A stretch of 18,230 nt of DNA, taken from positions 1 through 18,230 of the forward strand of contig DEAL01000018.1 of assembly GCA_002346745.1 (NCBI GenBank), in the 5' to 3' direction. Source of the stretch: Candidatus Neomicrothrix sp. UBA2983 (GTDB lineage Bacteria > Actinomycetota > Acidimicrobiia > Acidimicrobiales > MedAcidi-G1). The first letter of the stretch is position 1. Each line of letters starts with the position of its first letter. The translations under genes were made by a program, and so were the position numbers. Under the pieces are notes generated by a model. It was not told the DNA's origin. It ran no database searches and worked only from the letters and a program-made list of their open reading frames with translations. Shown here one piece after another: positions 12,492 to 18,230 of this stretch.

Positions 12492-13736
12492 TCAGTCGAC
12501 GGTACTGGCGACCGTACCGTCGCCGAGCCGGGTCCGGAGGGCCTCGCCGCTGGCGACGTCGGAGACCGACCGCACGAGCTCGCCGTCGGAGGTGCGGGTG
12601 ATCGACCAGCCCCGGGCGACGATGGCGGCCGGGTCGAGGATGCGCAGCCGTGCCTCGAGGCCGTCGAGGCGGTCCCCCTGTCGGGCCGCCACGATGCCGG
12701 TCGAACGTCGCAGCCGTGCCTGGAGGACGTCGAGGCGGTCCCCCTGTCGGGTCAGGGTGGCGCCGGCGGCCTGTCGCAGCCGTCCGGTGAGGTGGTCGCC
12801 CCGCACCGCGGCGTCGTCGAGGGAGCGTCGGGCTGCCACGACGATGGCTGCACCGAGGCCGCGGAGGTCGTCGAGGACGCCCCGTGCGGCGACGACGATG
12901 GCCGCGGCGCAGGCGGTGGGGGTCTTGTGGGCGGTGTGGGCCACCTCGTCGGCGACCGAGCGGTCGACCTCGTGGCCGATGCCGGTGAGGACCGGCACGT
13001 CGAGGGCGGCGATGGTGCGGGCCACGACCTCGGCGTCGAAGGCGGCGAGGTCGGTGGCCGAGCCGCCGCCCCGCACGAGGGCGATCACGTCGGGCCGGTG
13101 GGAGGCGACGACACGCAGCCCTTCGGCTACGTCCAGCGCCGAGCCTTCGCCCTGCACCCGGGTGTCGCGTTCGAGCAGTGTGAAGCCGACGCCACTGCGT
13201 TCGAGCTCGGTGGCGAAGTCGGCATGGGCGGCGGAGCCGACGCTGGTGACGAGGCCCACCCGCAGGGGCGGGAGCGGAATGGAGAGCCCGGCGTTGCGGT
13301 CCAGCAGTCCGTCGTCGGCGAGCGCCCGGAGGAGCCGGTCGCGTTCGGCGGCGAGCTGCCCGAGGGTGAACGCCGGGTCGACGGCGGTCATGTTGAGTTG
13401 GAGGCGACCCCGCGGCACGTAGAAGCGTAGGTCGGCCCGCAGGCGGAGCACGAGGTCGTCCTCGAGTGCGAGGCCGCCGGCGGCGGCGAGCGTGCGCTCG
13501 ATGCCCGGCCGGTTGCCCTTCCAGAGGGTCACGCTGAAGAGGGCGGTGGGCGCCGCCCCCGGCTGGTCGACCGGCTCGACCAGGTCGAAGTAGGTGTGGC
13601 CCGATCGGGCGTGGTGGAGGTTGGAGACCTGGCCCTCCACCCACAGGTCGCCGGGGAACAACGCGCCGATGCCCTCGCCGACCAGTTCGGCCAATTCGGC
13701 CACGGTCAGGACCGGCAGGTCGGGGTCAGCGTGCAT
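12492..13736 (-). CDS. xseA: Exodeoxyribonuclease VII large subunit
   Basis: A 414-residue nuclease subunit that degrades single-stranded DNA into oligonucleotides and acts in repair. The N-terminal OB-fold (about 8-110) has VEGQVSNLHHARSGHTYFDL (33-52); the catalytic region has RVGLVTSVGSAAHADF (159-174), ALVRGGGSATDLAAFD (219-234) and TGIGHEVDRSVADEVAHTAHKTPTACA in the usual place (251-277). The C-terminal arm (about 278-366) is a long helix with repeated RQGDRLDxLxARLR units at 330-343 and 352-365. The ATG at 13736 is preceded at 6 nt by TACAGT; an ATG at 13757 would add seven residues and lies across that hexamer. Confidence 0.94.
   Translation of the reverse strand: MHADPDLPVLTVAELAELVGEGIGALFPGDLWVEGQVSNLHHARSGHTYFDLVEPVDQPGAAPTALFSVTLWKGNRPGIERTLAAAGGLALEDDLVLRLRADLRFYVPRGRLQLNMTAVDPAFTLGQLAAERDRLLRALADDGLLDRNAGLSIPLPPLRVGLVTSVGSAAHADFATELERSGVGFTLLERDTRVQGEGSALDVAEGLRVVASHRPDVIALVRGGGSATDLAAFDAEVVARTIAALDVPVLTGIGHEVDRSVADEVAHTAHKTPTACAAAIVVAARGVLDDLRGLGAAIVVAARRSLDDAAVRGDHLTGRLRQAAGATLTRQGDRLDVLQARLRRSTGIVAARQGDRLDGLEARLRILDPAAIVARGWSITRTSDGELVRSVSDVASGEALRTRLGDGTVASTVD
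12643..12751. repeat. 43-nt direct repeat inside xseA
   Basis: The segments 12643-12685 and 12709-12751 differ at two of 43 positions and are 66 nt (22 codons) apart. Both code, on the minus strand, the RQGDRLDxLxARLR part of the XseA helical arm. This is a recent-looking internal duplication or repeat homogenisation. Confidence 0.85.
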
Positions 13737-13742
13737 CCGGTC

Positions 13743-13748
13743 ACTGTA
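13743..13748 (-). promoter_or_regulatory. Candidate -10 element, leaderless start of xseA
   Basis: Minus strand TACAGT ends 6 nt before the ATG at 13736; no Shine-Dalgarno intervenes. Confidence 0.4.
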
Positions 13749-13763
13749 GGTCTGCATGCCGAT

Positions 13764-13823
13764 GCGATTCCCGAATCGCTCCTTCCCCGTGTGATCGGAA
13801 ACCTGACCGTTGTGGTACACCAC
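13764..13823. promoter_or_regulatory. Two dyads in the xseA/acyl-CoA synthetase divergent region
   Basis: GCGATTC-CC-GAATCGC (13764-13779) and GTGGT-AC-ACCAC (13812-13823) are perfect inverted repeats in the 160-bp region between the divergent starts. The second lies 5 bp before a possible -35 (TTGATT, 13828-13833) that is 17 bp from GATCAT (13851-13856). They could be operator sites for a fatty-acid-responsive repressor, which is inference. Confidence 0.4.
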
Positions 13824-13827
13824 GCGG

Positions 13828-13856
13828 TTGATTGGACGGCGTGGTCGGGTGATCAT
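13828..13856 (+). promoter_or_regulatory. Candidate promoter of the acyl-CoA synthetase/Liv operon
   Basis: TTGATT (13828-13833), 17-bp spacer, GATCAT (13851-13856), about 40 nt before the ATG at 13897. Unlike most first genes here, this unit would have a leader with a Shine-Dalgarno sequence. Confidence 0.35.
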
Positions 13857-13896
13857 GCCGCCTCGGGCGGAGACACAAGGGAGGGGATCCGAGAGC

Positions 13897-15765
13897 ATGG
13901 CGATTGGGGTGGACGAGGGCGTCCCCGCCGAGGGTGACGTGGAGGTCGACACGGTCGCGTCGTGGGTGCGCGCGTGGGCACGGAGTTCGCCCGAGAAGGT
14001 CGCCATGCGCGAGAAGGACTTCGGCATCTGGCAGGAGTACTCCTTTGCCCAGACCTGGGAACTGGTCCTGGATGCCGCCCACGGCCTACTGGCGCTCGGC
14101 GTCGAACCCGGTGACCGCGTCTCGATCCAGTCGGAGAACCGTCCCGAGTGGCTCATCCTCGACTTCGCAACGGTGGCGGTCCGCGGGATCACCGTCGGCT
14201 TCTACCCGACCAATCCCACGGCCGAGGTGGAGTACCTGCTCACCGACTGTGGGGCGAAGGTGCACTTCGCCGAGGACCAGGAGCAGGTCGACCGCGTGCT
14301 CGCCATCGACCGCTCGGCCCTCGCAGACCTCCGGCACGTCATCTATTCGGAGCCCCGTGGCGTCAGCACCTACGGCGATGAACGACTCATGTCCTGGGAG
14401 GACTTCCTCGACCTCGGGCGACGCCATCGTTCCGCTCATCCGGGTGCTGTCGAGGCCCATATGGCGGCGGCGAAACTCGACGACGTCATGACCCTCGTCT
14501 ACACGTCGGGCACAACGGGACCGCCCAAGGGCGCGATGATCACGAACTCCAATCTGAAGTTCTGCATGGAGACCTTTGGGAGTCCCGAACTCCGCAAGGG
14601 ACCCGTGACGACCGGCGAGGACGTCGTCCTCACCTACCTGCCGCTGTGCCACATCGCGGAGCGCCTCTTCTCGACGTTCCACATGACAAACATCGGCTGT
14701 TGCCTCAACTTCGCCGAGTCGATCGACACCGTGTCCGCCAACCTGCGGGAGGTTCAGCCGACCGTGTTCTTCGCGGTCCCCCGCATCTGGGAGAAGTTGC
14801 ACGCCTCGGTGATGATCAGGGCCGCTGATGCCACCTGGCTCAAGCGTCGGGCGTGGGGTCTTGGCATGCGCCTCGCTGGCCGGATCGGCCGCATCCAGGT
14901 CCAGAACCGTGGCCGTCACACCTGGAAGAGCCGTCTGTGCTACGCCATCGGGTACCCGCTGGTCTTCCGGGCCCTGAAGGAGCGACTCGGTCTGCGGCGA
15001 TGCTGGTGGGCCGGATCGGGTGCCGCACCCATCGCCCCGGAGATCCTCGAGTTCTTCATGGGTATCGGTGTCCCTGTCCTGGAGTTCTACGGGATGACCG
15101 AGAACTCGGCGATCGCCACCTACAACAGCCCCGGGAACGTGGTTCTGGGCAGTGTTGGCGAGCCGTTCGCGAACATCGGGTTCCGCATCGACGAGGAGAC
15201 CGGCGAGATCCAGACGAAGCACCCGGGGGTGTTCGCGGGCTACTGGAACAAGCCCGAGCAGACGGCCGAGACGTTCACCGAGGACGGCTGGCTCAAGACG
15301 GGTGACGTCGGTGAGTGGGTCGAGGGGACCCACGTGCGGATCGTGGATCGGATCAAGCACATCATCATCACCTCGGGCGGCAAAAACATCTCCCCCTCCG
15401 AGATCGAGAACAGCATCAAGACCTCGCCGTACGTGAAGGAGGCGATGGTCGTGGGCGACGGTCGCAGGTTCCTGACGGCCCTCGTCGGCATCGAGTTCGA
15501 CACCGTGGGCGACTGGGCGCTCCGGAAGAAGATCCCCTACACGACCTACCGGGACCTCTCCGAGAAGGAGGAGGTCATCGAGCTCATCCAGGGCGTGGTC
15601 AACGCCACGAACAAGAAGTTCGCCCAGGTGGAGACGATCAAGAAGTTCCGCATGATCCCCAAGGAACTCGACCACGAGGACGGTGAGCTGACCGCCACCC
15701 AGAAGGTCAAGCGCAACGCCATGGAGGACATGTTCGGCGAGTTGATCGAGGACATGTACGCGTGA
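13897..15765 (+). CDS. Long-chain acyl-CoA synthetase (AMP-forming)
   Basis: A 622-residue adenylate-forming ligase that activates a carboxylic acid to its CoA ester with ATP. Motifs are YTSGTTGPPKG (202-212), YGMTE (398-402), GWLKTGD (464-470), RIKHIIITSGGKNISP (485-500) and the C-terminal catalytic lysine K603 in LTATQKVKR. Length and motif spacing match the FAA1-type long-chain group more than short-chain or aromatic ligases. The exact acid is not determined. The ATG at 13897 follows GGGAGGGG at about 10 nt; an upstream in-frame ATG at 13855 lies on the candidate -10. The stop overlaps the LivH-like start (GTGA), so the synthetase is translationally coupled to the transporter, suggesting that it activates the imported substrate. 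Confidence 0.92.
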   Translation: MAIGVDEGVPAEGDVEVDTVASWVRAWARSSPEKVAMREKDFGIWQEYSFAQTWELVLDAAHGLLALGVEPGDRVSIQSENRPEWLILDFATVAVRGITVGFYPTNPTAEVEYLLTDCGAKVHFAEDQEQVDRVLAIDRSALADLRHVIYSEPRGVSTYGDERLMSWEDFLDLGRRHRSAHPGAVEAHMAAAKLDDVMTLVYTSGTTGPPKGAMITNSNLKFCMETFGSPELRKGPVTTGEDVVLTYLPLCHIAERLFSTFHMTNIGCCLNFAESIDTVSANLREVQPTVFFAVPRIWEKLHASVMIRAADATWLKRRAWGLGMRLAGRIGRIQVQNRGRHTWKSRLCYAIGYPLVFRALKERLGLRRCWWAGSGAAPIAPEILEFFMGIGVPVLEFYGMTENSAIATYNSPGNVVLGSVGEPFANIGFRIDEETGEIQTKHPGVFAGYWNKPEQTAETFTEDGWLKTGDVGEWVEGTHVRIVDRIKHIIITSGGKNISPSEIENSIKTSPYVKEAMVVGDGRRFLTALVGIEFDTVGDWALRKKIPYTTYRDLSEKEEVIELIQGVVNATNKKFAQVETIKKFRMIPKELDHEDGELTATQKVKRNAMEDMFGELIEDMYA

Positions 15766-16730
15766 CCGTCGTCCTCCTGGCAGCCACCGGGGCGCAGACC
15801 TTCGCCCAGACCTTCGCCAAGGCCATGGCGCTGGGGTCGCTCTACGCCCTGCTGGCCCTGGGCTTCGTGCTCATCTACAAGTCCACGCAGACGCTCAACT
15901 TCTCCCAGGGCGCCCTGGCCCTGATGGGCACGTGGTTCCTGTCGATGGTCTTCATCGACTGGGAGATTCCCGGACGCTTCCTCCCGGGGCCGACGTGGCT
16001 GCACTGGTTCGTGGCGCTCGCCGTGGCGGTGGCGATCACCGCGGCTGCGGGCATGTTGATCGAGCGGCTCACGATCCGGCCGATGATCGGCGAGCCGCTG
16101 TTCTCGATGGCCATGATCACCCTTGCCCTCGAGGTCGTCATCCGCACCGTCAGCTTCGACGCCGTCAACGTCACCAACCGACTGCTCGGCATTCCCTGGC
16201 AGGCCGAGGTGTTCACCGTGGGTGGCGCCCGCGTGGCCTGGTCCTATGTCGCAGCCGTCGCCGCCGCCGGTTCGTGCTTCGTGGCCGTGTGGCTCTTCTT
16301 CAAGACCCGGATGGGGATCGCCATGCGAGCAACGGCCTTCGACCAGGAGGCCGCCATGGCGCAGGGCATCAACGTGGGTCGGGTGTTCTCCATCGCCTGG
16401 GGATCAGGGGCGGGCATGGCGGCCATCGCCGGGATCTTCGCCTCGATGCCTCCCTGGCCGGCGTCGGGCGTGGCCAGCCGGGATGGGGCCTTCTTCGTGT
16501 TCCGAGCGCTGCCGGCGGTGATCCTGGGCGGTCTGGACTCGGTGGTCGGCGCGCTGGTCGGTGGCCTGATCATCGGATTCGCCGAGATCTACGCCGGCCA
16601 GTACCTGGCGTCGTACACCCACATCCTGGGCGTGGGCTACCAGCAGATCGTGCCCTACGTGGTGATGATGGTGGGCCTCCTGGTCCGTCCCTACGGCCTC
16701 TTCGGCACCGAGGAGATCCGGCGCGTATGA
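15762..16730 (+). CDS. livH: Liv-type ABC transporter permease (LivH-like)
   Basis: A 322-residue integral membrane protein of the branched-chain amino acid/amide permease family. It has about eight transmembrane segments, the early GSLYALLALGFVLIYKST (25-42) with LNFSQGALALMG (45-56), and the cytoplasmic coupling loop TRMGIAMRATAFDQEAAM (182-199) followed by QGINVGR (201-207). It forms the membrane channel with the LivM-like protein. The GTG at 15762 overlaps the synthetase stop; GAGGA lies 9 nt upstream. Its stop overlaps the next start (ATGA). Liv family systems also carry amides, urea, aromatic acids and other carboxylates, so a branched-chain amino acid role is not assured. Confidence 0.92.
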   Translation: MTVVLLAATGAQTFAQTFAKAMALGSLYALLALGFVLIYKSTQTLNFSQGALALMGTWFLSMVFIDWEIPGRFLPGPTWLHWFVALAVAVAITAAAGMLIERLTIRPMIGEPLFSMAMITLALEVVIRTVSFDAVNVTNRLLGIPWQAEVFTVGGARVAWSYVAAVAAAGSCFVAVWLFFKTRMGIAMRATAFDQEAAMAQGINVGRVFSIAWGSGAGMAAIAGIFASMPPWPASGVASRDGAFFVFRALPAVILGGLDSVVGALVGGLIIGFAEIYAGQYLASYTHILGVGYQQIVPYVVMMVGLLVRPYGLFGTEEIRRV

Positions 16731-17989
16731 GTTCGCTGCGCGGCCGCCCGCTGCTCTACACGTCCTACGAGGACGAGACGCGCCTTTTCCCGACGCGTGC
16801 CCAGCGGGTGGCACTGGCGATCTTCCTGCTGATCGTCGTACTCATGCCCTTTGACCTGCCGGTCATCGACCAGTTGCCGGTGATCCGGTTCCTGGACGAG
16901 AACTACTGGCTGAAGGTGGTCAACAAGGCCATGATCCTGGCGATCGGGGCGCTGGGCCTGAACCTGCTGTCCGGCCTGGCCGGACAGATCTCGCTCGGTC
17001 ATGCGTTCTTCATGGGTGTGGGGGCCTACACGGCGGTGTACCTGGGCGGCCCCTCGACGGCGCGCCTCTGGGGTCACGGCCTGCCGGTCTGGGTGTGGTT
17101 GCCCGCAGCAGGGGTCATGGCGGCGCTCATCGGCATCCTCGTCGCCCCGGCAGCCATCCGCGTGCGCGGGCTCTACCTGGCCGTCGCCACGCTGGGACTG
17201 GTGTTCATCGGTGTGCACCTCTCGCGCGTCTTCCCCGAGATCGCCGGGCCGGCTTCGCTGGGGCGCAAGTGGCCACGTCTGGAGTTTCGCCTCTGGAAGG
17301 AGGAGGAACCGTTCTTGGACCTGACCCGCAAGGGCAAGTGGCTCTGGTTCGAGGTCAACCAACACCAGAAGACCTACTTCTTCCTGCTCCTGCTGGTGAT
17401 CCTGTTCGCGGTGCTGTCCGCCAATCTCACCCGGACCCGCACGGGTCGATCCTGGGCGGCCATCCGGGACCGGGACGTGGCGGCCGAGGTGATGGGCGTT
17501 CCCGAGTTTCGGTCCAAGACGACCGCCTTTGCCATTTCGTCCTTCTATGCCGGCGTGGCGGGCGCCCTGTTGGCCTCCTTCAGCATCCAGTTGAATCCGG
17601 AGTCCTGGGACCTTCTGCTGTCGGTGGAGTTCTTGGCGATCCTCCTGATCGGCGGCATGGGCCGGGTGTCGGGAGCCCTGGCGGGGACGTTCTTCGTGGT
17701 GCTGACACCCCATTTCGTTGAACGCTTCGTCCACTGGATGGGCGACAAGGCGGAGGGCGAGGGCCTGGTGGCCGGGGTTGCCGACGGCCTGGTGAGCCTC
17801 GAGACCGCCGACTTCGGCATCGTGTCCGTGAGCCAGACCGCCCTGGGTTTCCCGCTGCCGGTGGCGGCAGTGGACGACATCATCTACGGTTCGCTGATCA
17901 TCGTGTTCCTGCTGTTCGAGCCCCTCGGGCTCTACGGCGTCTGGATCAAGGTGCGCAACTACTGGAAGGGTTGGCCGTTCAGTTACTGA
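16727..17989 (+). CDS. livM: Liv-type ABC transporter permease (LivM-like), extended
   Basis: A 420-residue second permease. Family motifs are GLNLLSGLAGQISLGHAFFM (77-96), RTRTGRSWAAIRDRDVAAEV (236-255) with MGVPEFRSKTTAF (256-268), and LIGGMGRVSGALAG (307-320). It is longer than typical LivM proteins (about 300-360 residues): a 40-residue soluble N-terminus before the first helix, a charged insert (about 178-214, with KEEEPFLDLTRKGKWLWFEV) and a second insert (about 338-383). The role of the inserts is unknown; they may face the outside and contact the binding protein. ATG 16727 overlaps the livH stop, with AGGAG about 11 nt upstream. Confidence 0.9.
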   Translation: MSSLRGRPLLYTSYEDETRLFPTRAQRVALAIFLLIVVLMPFDLPVIDQLPVIRFLDENYWLKVVNKAMILAIGALGLNLLSGLAGQISLGHAFFMGVGAYTAVYLGGPSTARLWGHGLPVWVWLPAAGVMAALIGILVAPAAIRVRGLYLAVATLGLVFIGVHLSRVFPEIAGPASLGRKWPRLEFRLWKEEEPFLDLTRKGKWLWFEVNQHQKTYFFLLLLVILFAVLSANLTRTRTGRSWAAIRDRDVAAEVMGVPEFRSKTTAFAISSFYAGVAGALLASFSIQLNPESWDLLLSVEFLAILLIGGMGRVSGALAGTFFVVLTPHFVERFVHWMGDKAEGEGLVAGVADGLVSLETADFGIVSVSQTALGFPLPVAAVDDIIYGSLIIVFLLFEPLGLYGVWIKVRNYWKGWPFSY

Positions 17990-18005
17990 GCCGCCGACCT
18001 TCACC

Positions 18006-18017
18006 GGTCCCGGGACC
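18006..18017. promoter_or_regulatory. 12-bp perfect palindrome between livM and the lipoprotein gene
   Basis: GGTCCCGGGACC lies 17 nt after the livM stop and is followed by a GC-rich stretch (GGGCCCCGGGGATTCCC). A hairpin in this 67-nt spacer could stabilise or attenuate the transcript so that the binding protein is made in a different amount from the permeases. This is inference. Confidence 0.35.
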
Positions 18018-18056
18018 AAGGAGGGCCCCGGGGATTCCCAAGGAGAGGGGACAGAC

Positions 18057-18230
18057 ATGAGGCAGTGGCACAAGCTGCTGGCAGTAGCACTGTCGTTCAC
18101 GCTGCTTTCGGTGGCGTGTGGTAGCGATGACGAGGAGACGCCGGCGACGACGGCGCCGCCGAAGCAGTCGGTGGTGACCACGACTGCGGCGCCGGCGACG
18201 ACTGCGGCGCCGGCGACGACGGCGCCGAAG
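18057..18230 (+). CDS. Lipoprotein, probable Liv-type substrate-binding protein (5' part only)
   Basis: The first 58 codons of a gene cut by the window edge. The N-terminus is a lipoprotein signal peptide: MRQWHK, a hydrophobic core, then lipobox LSVAC with the lipidated cysteine C21. After CGSDDEE comes a Thr/Ala/Pro linker with TTAAP units. No binding-fold residues are visible, so the call rests on the two permease genes before it. AAGGAGAGGGG stands about 6-12 nt upstream of the ATG at 18057, a strong ribosome-binding site suited to a highly produced binding protein. Confidence 0.75.
   Translation, partial: MRQWHKLLAVALSFTLLSVACGSDDEETPATTAPPKQSVVTTTAAPATTAAPATTAPK
18180..18215 (+). repeat. 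18-nt tandem repeat in the lipoprotein linker
   Basis: ACGACTGCGGCGCCGGCG is present twice without change (18180-18197, 18198-18215), followed by a shortened copy. It codes TTAAPA units. A degenerate earlier copy lies at about 18138-18155. Confidence 0.85.

Noticed and set aside
12268..13644. 458-residue minus-strand frame joining xseB with an alternative frame of xseA
   Set aside because: Only its last 67 residues (xseB) are real; the rest is an Arg/Pro-rich off-frame reading of xseA.
18006..18046. Rho-independent terminator ending the livM transcript
   Set aside because: GC-rich stems are present but no T-run follows, and the strong ribosome-binding site of the lipoprotein gene follows at once; attenuation or stability role is more likely.
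1..18230. CRISPR array, insertion sequence, integrase, toxin-antitoxin pair or phage-defence genes
   Set aside because: No spaced direct repeats, transposase or recombinase motifs, and all gene pairs found have other explanations. Tandem repeats present are in-frame protein linkers.

Overview
The window is high-GC DNA of an actinobacterial type, with frequent GTG and TTG starts and codons strongly biased to G/C in the third position. The cluster FHA protein / PP2C phosphatase / PASTA kinase PknB / TrpG-type amidotransferase / CrgA occurs near oriC in many Actinomycetota. A partial tRNA-Leu beside it recalls the fhaA-side leuT of Mycobacterium. The reduced cluster and the many acyl-CoA and Liv-type functions suggest a non-mycobacterial, Acidimicrobiia-like lineage; that is inference from gene content only.

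Layout. (1) 1-4397: the 5' end of a tRNA-Leu (minus), then FHA protein, PP2C phosphatase and PknB (plus), trpG/pabA (minus), and crgA (plus, divergent from trpG). This is the Ser/Thr phosphorylation and septation module; rodA, pbpA and pknA, which lie between phosphatase and pknB in mycobacteria, are absent. (2) 4398-4824: a small intergenic region with AT-rich DNA and DnaA-box-like motifs, then a small membrane-anchored zinc-ribbon protein (minus). (3) 4825-7484: a plus-strand operon of a DoxX-like membrane protein, an APH-fold phosphotransferase and an acetylpolyamine amidohydrolase (histone deacetylase superfamily). (4) 7508-9391: a minus-strand pair, an SDR dehydrogenase followed by a DUF7064/7065-like protein, divergent from a zinc alcohol dehydrogenase (9545-10771). 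(5) 10836-11416: tRNA-Ala(UGC) on the minus strand, divergent from a small SnoaL/NTF2-like protein. (6) 11448-13736: minus-strand xseA-xseB (exonuclease VII) followed by a protein remotely resembling the C-terminal domain of Glu/Leu/Phe/Val dehydrogenases. (7) 13897-18230: plus-strand operon of a long-chain acyl-CoA synthetase, two Liv-type ABC permeases and the start of a lipoprotein, probably the transporter's binding protein, cut by the window end.

Regulation. Most first genes of transcription units have a TANNNT hexamer, mainly TAC(N)(N)T, ending 6-9 nt before the start codon, which points to leaderless mRNAs; genes inside operons usually have Shine-Dalgarno sequences. Several divergent intergenic regions carry perfect inverted repeats that may be operators.

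No stretch over 300 bases lacks a gene. I saw no CRISPR array, insertion sequence, integrase, prophage or obvious horizontally acquired island. No unmistakable new system stands out; the best leads are the leaderless promoter pattern, the DnaA-box-like cluster, the acetylpolyamine deacetylase operon, and the tRNA-Ala/SnoaL palindromes.
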